A stretch of DNA of 17,275 nt from CAZSAL01 sp964604825. GTDB taxonomy: Bacteria; Elusimicrobiota; Elusimicrobia; 2-01-FULL-59-12. The stretch lies in assembly GCA_964604825.1 (NCBI GenBank), contig CAZSAL010000054.1:1-17275 (forward strand). The letters run 5' to 3'. The translations under genes were made by a program, and so were the position numbers. The notes under the pieces are model-generated. The model searched no databases. It had not been told where the DNA came from and saw only the letters and a program-made list of their open reading frames with translations. Shown here piece by piece: positions 13,197 through 17,275 of this stretch (positions are counted from its first letter, which is position 1; the number at the start of each line of letters is the position of its first letter).

Positions 13197-14444
13197 TCAG
13201 TCTCCCGCCCGGATAATTTCAATCGGCGTCAATTCCCCGGCTGCATGTGCAGGCAGGAAACTGGCAATTGAGGAAGAAAGGATCGCCAGGATGGACCCCT
13301 GCAGATAGATCGACCAGCTCAAAGCAATATGCAGGTGGTCCATTTTTGTACTGCCCGGAGGCCCCGCGAAGGGTATGGTCTGAAGGTATTTGCAAACAAT
13401 GAAGCCGCATAGCAGTCCCAACATAGCGCCAGCCAGCCCCAGAAGCATTCCCTGGGACAGGAACAACCAGATGATCTCTGTGGTCCCATAACCCATAGAA
13501 CGCAGGATCGCAATATCGCGGCGTTTTTGATTGACCGTCATCATCAGCACGTTGTAGATCCCGAAACCGGCCACAATCATCACGGTCGCAATAATGACCG
13601 CACGCATCGTGTTTTGCATCGCAAACATCGAAAACGCCGTCGCATTCTGCTGATCCCAGCTTTCGGTTTTCTCTGGAAAAAGTTTAGACCAGAACGTGGC
13701 CATGGCAGCCGCTTCGTTGTAGTTTTTGATTTTTACCCCGATCTCGTTGATCACATTTGGCGTCCTATTAAGTTTCTGCACATCCGTCAGCGAACCGTAG
13801 GCCTGGAGGTCAGTCGCTTTATTGCCCGAACTGAAGACCCCGACGATTTTAAGGGGTGCGGGGGAATTCGTTCCGACCGAGACAAGCACATTTTGAGACA
13901 CGCGCATGCCCAGCTCATTAAGCAATTCGCGGCCGACGACAATGCGGTTGCCGCCCGAACTGATGTCGGAAAAATTGCCTTCAACCATGTTATCGAGGAT
14001 GTTCGTGACTTTGGATTGTTTGAGGGGGTCGCAGCCGATCAACGTGGCGGAAACCGAGGTTTTGGATTTTGTAAAAAGCGCCGAGGCTGTCAGTTGCGGA
14101 GAATAGGCTACCACACGAGGATCGGCATTCAGGCGGGCATACCAGCCTTGTGGATTTTCAATACGCGCATTATCCTCGCGCCCAGCGGGTTGAGCATCCC
14201 ATAGCACCTGTGGCTTATCGCCGTAAAATACCTTGTCCAGACCGTGTGCCGTCAGGTAATCATCACGCTGCTGGATGTGGATGTGCGCACTATTGTCGAC
14301 CATCTGCTGGATCAGATAATTTTGGAAGCCGATAAAAAACCCCGAAATGACCACATACCCTGCCGTTCCAAAGAAAATGCCGAGCAACGTCAGGATGGTC
14401 TGGCGCCGCCGGGACATCAAATAACGGAAAGCAAGGGGAATCAT
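13197..14444 (-). CDS. MacB/LolE-type ABC transporter permease
   Basis: Inner-membrane permease of the type VII (mechanotransmission) ABC superfamily. The layout is one N-terminal helix (~16-40, TLLGIFFGTAGYVVISGFFI), a ~230-residue periplasmic domain (MacB_PCD-like; GNRIVVGRELLNELGM and VSVGTNSPAPLKIVGVFSSG are typical), then three helices of the FtsX domain (~285-308, ~326-352, ~378-400). Between the second and third helices is QKRRDIAILRSMGYGTTEI, the coupling segment that contacts the ATPase. It ends ELTPIEIIRAGD, as many family members do. The length of 415 fits. A single permease gene suggests a homodimer. The start ATG overlaps the MFP stop in ATGA. Substrate unknown. Confidence 0.95.
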   Translation of the reverse strand: MIPLAFRYLMSRRRQTILTLLGIFFGTAGYVVISGFFIGFQNYLIQQMVDNSAHIHIQQRDDYLTAHGLDKVFYGDKPQVLWDAQPAGREDNARIENPQGWYARLNADPRVVAYSPQLTASALFTKSKTSVSATLIGCDPLKQSKVTNILDNMVEGNFSDISSGGNRIVVGRELLNELGMRVSQNVLVSVGTNSPAPLKIVGVFSSGNKATDLQAYGSLTDVQKLNRTPNVINEIGVKIKNYNEAAAMATFWSKLFPEKTESWDQQNATAFSMFAMQNTMRAVIIATVMIVAGFGIYNVLMMTVNQKRRDIAILRSMGYGTTEIIWLFLSQGMLLGLAGAMLGLLCGFIVCKYLQTIPFAGPPGSTKMDHLHIALSWSIYLQGSILAILSSSIASFLPAHAAGELTPIEIIRAGD

Positions 14445-15247
14445 CCGCTTTTCTTTCCTGAGAGGAGCAGGCGGTCTCCCTCCCGCAGATCCCCGTCGGT
14501 CACCTCGGCCATTGCTCCATCGATAATCCCGGTATTCACAGATACTTTGAAAGGCGTTGAGCGGCCTCGTTTAACCCAAACTCCGTCTGCACTTAATGCT
14601 GCGATCGGAATGGCCAGCGCATTCTTTTTTTCCTGGATTGAAATGGCGACATCCGCCGTCATTCCGGGAAGAACCTTGACCGGAAGGTTGTCGACGCCGA
14701 TCCGCGCCAGGAAGTCGGAGCCGCTTGAATATACCGCTTCTACTTTTCCGGTGAAGACCTGATCGCGCATGCTGTCGATGTTGATCCGCACGGGCAGTCC
14801 ACGGGTTACCCGAAGCGCGGCCTGTTGTTCAAGAGAAACAGACACATATCGATCAGAAAGATTCGTTACGGTCATCACAATGCTCTGAGAAAACACCGTT
14901 TCACCCACTTTGTAGGACAAAGAGGTCACGATCCCGTCGAATGGCGCCCGGAGAATGCCGATGCCGTCCAGATCGACAAGGGGCGCCCCCCTTTTAACAT
15001 CATCTCCCTCCCGAACAAACAAACGAAGGACCGTGCTGGTAACGCCGGTTTTCATCTGGTAGCTGCGATTTGCTTCGACAGTCCCGATACCGTAAACGGA
15101 CTCCTGGATCGTTCCTCGGTGAAGGGGTTCAGACAGGAGTGCGTCAAAAGAAACCATGGTCCGGTGAAGTCGTGCGCCCAGAAAGCATGCCGCCAGGACA
15201 ACAAAGAGAATGATGGATTGCTTTGTCTTTTTGCTCAATGAGGCCAT
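14441..15247 (-). CDS. Periplasmic membrane-fusion protein (HlyD/MacA-like), lacking the alpha-hairpin
   Basis: Adaptor that joins the ABC permease to the outer-membrane channel. Residues 10-25 form a hydrophobic anchor with VVLAAC, a possible lipobox (Cys21). The two lipoyl half-motifs are at ~60-94 (GVTSTVLRLFVREGDDVKRG) and ~97-130 (ILRAPFDGIVTSLSYKVGET). They are joined by only a few residues (LDGIGI), whereas most family members have a long coiled-coil hairpin there. A beta-barrel domain (~131-205, VRINIDSM, PGMTADVAISI) and a membrane-proximal domain follow. At 268 residues it is short because of the missing hairpin. The ATG has GGGGGA four bases upstream and overlaps the TolC-like gene by 13 bases. 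Confidence 0.92.
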   Translation of the reverse strand: MASLSKKTKQSIILFVVLAACFLGARLHRTMVSFDALLSEPLHRGTIQESVYGIGTVEANRSYQMKTGVTSTVLRLFVREGDDVKRGAPLVDLDGIGILRAPFDGIVTSLSYKVGETVFSQSIVMTVTNLSDRYVSVSLEQQAALRVTRGLPVRINIDSMRDQVFTGKVEAVYSSGSDFLARIGVDNLPVKVLPGMTADVAISIQEKKNALAIPIAALSADGVWVKRGRSTPFKVSVNTGIIDGAMAEVTDGDLREGDRLLLSGKKSG

Positions 15248-16527
15248 GAGTTCCCCCTCGTCGCTTTTTCAAGGATTTCTGCATCGGCGGCAGCAATCCG
15301 CAGTCGGATGTAGTCATAGTTTGAACTGAGTCGTGCCCGATCAAAGGAACGGCGCGTCTGTTCGGCAGTCGCCAGGGCGAGTAGGACGTCGACATTCGTC
15401 GCGATCCCGGCCTGATTATCTTTCAAAAGGAGAGCGTAGTAGCGATCATATAGTTGGGAGGCATCGGCAAGCCTGGAGACTTGGTTGATTTCATCCCGCA
15501 CGGTTCTATAAGTGGAACGAATGGCTTCCGTTGCTGACCGGCGAGCCAGATTGTAGGCGGCTTCATTTGACGTGCGAATGGAAATCGCTTTCCTGACTAG
15601 GGATTGTGTCTGGCCTCCGGCATAGATTGGAAGGTTCAGGCTGAGCTGGGCATCCCAATGGACGTCAGAATAAGCGCCCGGCCGGGTCAAGTAGTAGTCC
15701 CCTGTAAAGCTTGCTGTCGGAAGATGGGCCCCCAAGGCGGATGCTACCGCGTAATCTGAGGCCTCCCAGTTCTGGCGTGCTTCCTGAACGTCGGGCCGCT
15801 GGTCAACTTTCCGGAGCCAGTCATCGAGTGGGGTGGAGAGGGCTGGGGTTGTGTCTACGTCGACGAGCGTGATATCTGGATCCAGCCCCGTCAAAAAAGC
15901 CAATGTTGCGCGGTCCGCACCAAGCGTTCCATGGGCCGCCGCAATCGAAGCTTCAACGTTGGCGATGGACGCCTTTATCGAGACGACATCCGCTTCCCGC
16001 GCGCGGCCGAAACGCTGCATTCCAGTTAATTGCTGATGGCGGTGTTGGTCGGTGGTCAGCTCACGGGCGTAGTTGTTCAAATCATGCTCGTCTTCCAGGA
16101 TGGCAAAGTAAGCCTGAGACGTGTCCTGATACAGCTGAAGGTACGCCTGTGTCCAAGCGGAAGAGGAAGCGGCCTTTAAAGATTTCTTCTGCCGGAGTGT
16201 GGCGAGATCCTGCAATCCTTTAAACAACGACTGTGATAGAGTGAACTGTGATGTGTTTTGCGAAGCAGGGAACAAGCTTTGGCCGACTCCGGCCTGCGGC
16301 GCCTCCTGGCGGATCAGATTCGCGCTCAGATTGGCGGTGGGAAGAAAATTCGCGCGGGTCTGACGAATGCCTTCTTCAGCCTGGCGGATCGATTCCAAAT
16401 TCTCCATCAACGTGTCGCTTCGTGCCAAGGCCAGTCGGAAACAGTCATCGAGCGAGTAGCGGGTTTCCGCCTGAGCGGTGGAAATGACTAAAACAGCAGA
16501 CATCAGAATGAACGCGATAAACTTCAT
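15235..16527 (-). CDS. TolC-family outer-membrane efflux protein
   Basis: Outer-membrane channel of the tripartite pump. The signal peptide is MKFIAFILMSAVLVISTAQA (cleavage after residue 20). Two outer-membrane efflux repeats follow: SLDDCFRLALARSDTLMENL with long helices to ~210, then PDVQEARQNWEASDYAVASA with helices to the end. Strand segments ASFTGDYYLTRPGAYSDVHW then DAQLSLNLPIYAGG are typical of TolC proteins. The length of 430 is normal. The start overlaps the MarR stop in ATGA, with GGGAGG about ten bases upstream. It differs from many efflux operons in coming right after the regulator and before the adaptor. Confidence 0.94.
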   Translation of the reverse strand: MKFIAFILMSAVLVISTAQAETRYSLDDCFRLALARSDTLMENLESIRQAEEGIRQTRANFLPTANLSANLIRQEAPQAGVGQSLFPASQNTSQFTLSQSLFKGLQDLATLRQKKSLKAASSSAWTQAYLQLYQDTSQAYFAILEDEHDLNNYARELTTDQHRHQQLTGMQRFGRAREADVVSIKASIANVEASIAAAHGTLGADRATLAFLTGLDPDITLVDVDTTPALSTPLDDWLRKVDQRPDVQEARQNWEASDYAVASALGAHLPTASFTGDYYLTRPGAYSDVHWDAQLSLNLPIYAGGQTQSLVRKAISIRTSNEAAYNLARRSATEAIRSTYRTVRDEINQVSRLADASQLYDRYYALLLKDNQAGIATNVDVLLALATAEQTRRSFDRARLSSNYDYIRLRIAAADAEILEKATRGNSWPH

Positions 16528-17012
16528 CGCCTGCCGACCTCCCGGAAAGTTTCGATAATGAAACGATGAGAATCGATCAGACGGAGACGTTTTTTCTCAG
16601 GTAAAGACGTAAAGACTGATTCGAAGAAGGAAATCTCCTTGCTGCGCCGGGTTATGAACATCCGTTTGGTCTTTGGGGCTGTTTGAAGATGAACCCCACG
16701 CTCGTCCTTATCATCAGGGATTTTGACGAGGTGCCCCATCCGGACCAAGCGCTTCACGTTAATCGAAAGCGTCGATGGACTGATGCCAAGAAGCTGCGCA
16801 AGATCATTCATGCGCATCCGCCCACCTGACGTCTCGAGAATCGCCAAGAGGTGAGCTTGCCGGTGCGTTAACATGGAATACCGGAAATCGGGAGGGCGGA
16901 TAGAACGTTTCAGGCGAGATTCCATGGCGGTGATCGACAGGAACATCTGGTGCAGAAGGGTTACCATCTCTTCTGCTAAATGATGGGGGCTAACGTTTTT
17001 TTGCTGCTTCAT
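16524..17012 (-). CDS. MarR-family transcriptional regulator of the efflux operon
   Basis: Cytoplasmic winged-helix regulator. The 162 residues show an N-terminal dimerisation helix, LTHRQAHLLAILETSGGRMR, the helix-turn-helix MNDLAQLLGISPSTLSINVK (68-87), then RLVRMGHLVKIPDDKDERGV with the wing motif DxxDxR and HLQTA. The C-terminal helix from ~125 completes the dimer. It is the first gene of the operon and is coupled by ATGA to the TolC-family gene. A perfect palindrome lies in its promoter, so autorepression relieved by a ligand is likely (family knowledge plus position). The ATG has no Shine-Dalgarno site and sits at the predicted transcription start. Ligand unknown. Confidence 0.93.
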   Translation of the reverse strand: MKQQKNVSPHHLAEEMVTLLHQMFLSITAMESRLKRSIRPPDFRYSMLTHRQAHLLAILETSGGRMRMNDLAQLLGISPSTLSINVKRLVRMGHLVKIPDDKDERGVHLQTAPKTKRMFITRRSKEISFFESVFTSLPEKKRLRLIDSHRFIIETFREVGRR

Positions 17013-17018
17013 GAGATA

Positions 17019-17047
17019 TTTTTATCATCAAATAGTTTGATTGTCAA
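17019..17047 (-). promoter_or_regulatory. Sigma-70-type promoter of the MarR-efflux operon
   Basis: On the minus strand a consensus -35 TTGACA (17042-17047) is followed by a 17-base spacer (17025-17041) and a -10-like TAAAAA (17019-17024). About seven bases further is the ATG of the MarR gene, which would make the message leaderless or nearly so. Confidence 0.75.
17027..17041. promoter_or_regulatory. Probable MarR operator
   Basis: ATCAAATAGTTTGAT is a perfect 6-base inverted repeat (ATCAAA/TTTGAT) around a 3-base centre. It lies between the -35 and -10 boxes. A bound MarR dimer there would block RNA polymerase. Size and place fit MarR operators; binding is inferred. Confidence 0.75.
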
Positions 17048-17084
17048 TATATAATTTCGAATGTGCTAGATTATCCATGGAGTT

Positions 17085-17275
17085 TTACTCTGGTTTGGAA
17101 CGAGACAGAAACTCCCGGGCCATGAAAACCTTGGTAAAATCCCACTCGCTAATGGGTTGGTAAAAAACAACTTTCGGAGACACTGCAATTTCTACTTTGT
17201 TGCAACAAATTGGATTCGGACACGACCTCACCCACTTTTTAAAGAGTAGTTTATAGGCAAAAAAGTTGCCTGGTT
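17085..17275 (-). CDS. C-terminal part of an unidentified ORF running off the right edge
   Basis: The minus strand is open from the window edge to a TAA at 17085-17087, about 63 codons. The reading includes KKWVRSCPNPICCNKVEIAV, SPKVVFYQPISEWDF and MAREFLSRSKPE, a mixed, protein-like composition; the other minus frames are interrupted. The stretch is more AT-rich than the window average. I do not recognise the family. It ends ~40 bases before the -35 box of the efflux operon and is co-oriented with it. It could be the tail of a mobile or accessory gene, or a chance open frame. Confidence 0.3.
   Translation of the reverse strand, partial: PGNFFAYKLLFKKWVRSCPNPICCNKVEIAVSPKVVFYQPISEWDFTKVFMAREFLSRSKPE

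Noticed and set aside
13527..14204. 225-codon plus-strand frame opposite the permease
   Set aside because: Antisense to a well-supported MacB/LolE-type permease; rich in His/Arg with no recognisable domain.
1..17275. CRISPR arrays, tRNA or rRNA genes, intact insertion sequences
   Set aside because: No regularly spaced direct repeats, no tRNA-like T-loop and acceptor pairing, no rRNA segments and no transposase motifs were recognised.

Overview
The window comes from a diderm (Gram-negative type) bacterium of moderate GC. It carries a TolC-family outer-membrane factor, a PorV-like barrel end, GatCAB and PcrA. Shine-Dalgarno sites are GGAG/AGGAGG-like, with some GTG starts. The large number of dispersed palindromic repeats and the PorV-like protein would fit an Elusimicrobiota, Omnitrophota or Desulfobacterota-like lineage. 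That placement is a guess; no rRNA or other phylogenetic marker gene is present.

Left part (1-918): a plus-strand ORF6N-domain gene that is probably broken near its C-terminus, then about 240 bases without a gene that fold into a closed multi-hairpin structure and may be a small RNA.

Middle part (919-9690): a minus-strand block of housekeeping genes. In transcription order these are an RlmD/RumA-type RNA m5U methyltransferase, a secreted protein with two PsbP/DcrB-like halves (ATGA-coupled to it), the PcrA/UvrD helicase, gatC, gatA, a Nudix hydrolase overlapping gatA, and gatB. Together gatCAB encode the amidotransferase that makes Gln-tRNA(Gln)/Asn-tRNA(Asn). This block is peppered with three families of roughly 90-125 bp palindromic repeats. 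Two copies sit in frame inside the methyltransferase gene, and another copy encodes most of the leader and signal-peptide core of the next gene. A further short direct-repeat tract lies in the interdomain linker of pcrA.

Transition (9691-11690): a small minus-strand protein resembling a FliG-type helical domain, a plus-strand HAD phosphatase with a strong terminator, a palindromic intergenic stretch, and a very short secreted protein ending like a PorV-type beta-barrel.

Right part (11692-17012): a tightly coupled minus-strand operon read as MarR regulator, TolC-type outer-membrane factor, membrane-fusion protein, MacB/LolE-type permease, LolD/MacB-type ATPase, a 30-residue signal-peptide-like ORF, and an MscS-related membrane protein lacking the cytoplasmic cage, ending at a rho-independent terminator. 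The promoter has a consensus -35 box with a perfect 15-bp palindrome filling most of the -35/-10 spacer, the expected place for MarR autorepression. No copy of the palindromic repeats was seen in this part. This is a complete tripartite ABC efflux system; its substrate cannot be read from the sequence. A partial AT-rich open frame runs off the right edge.
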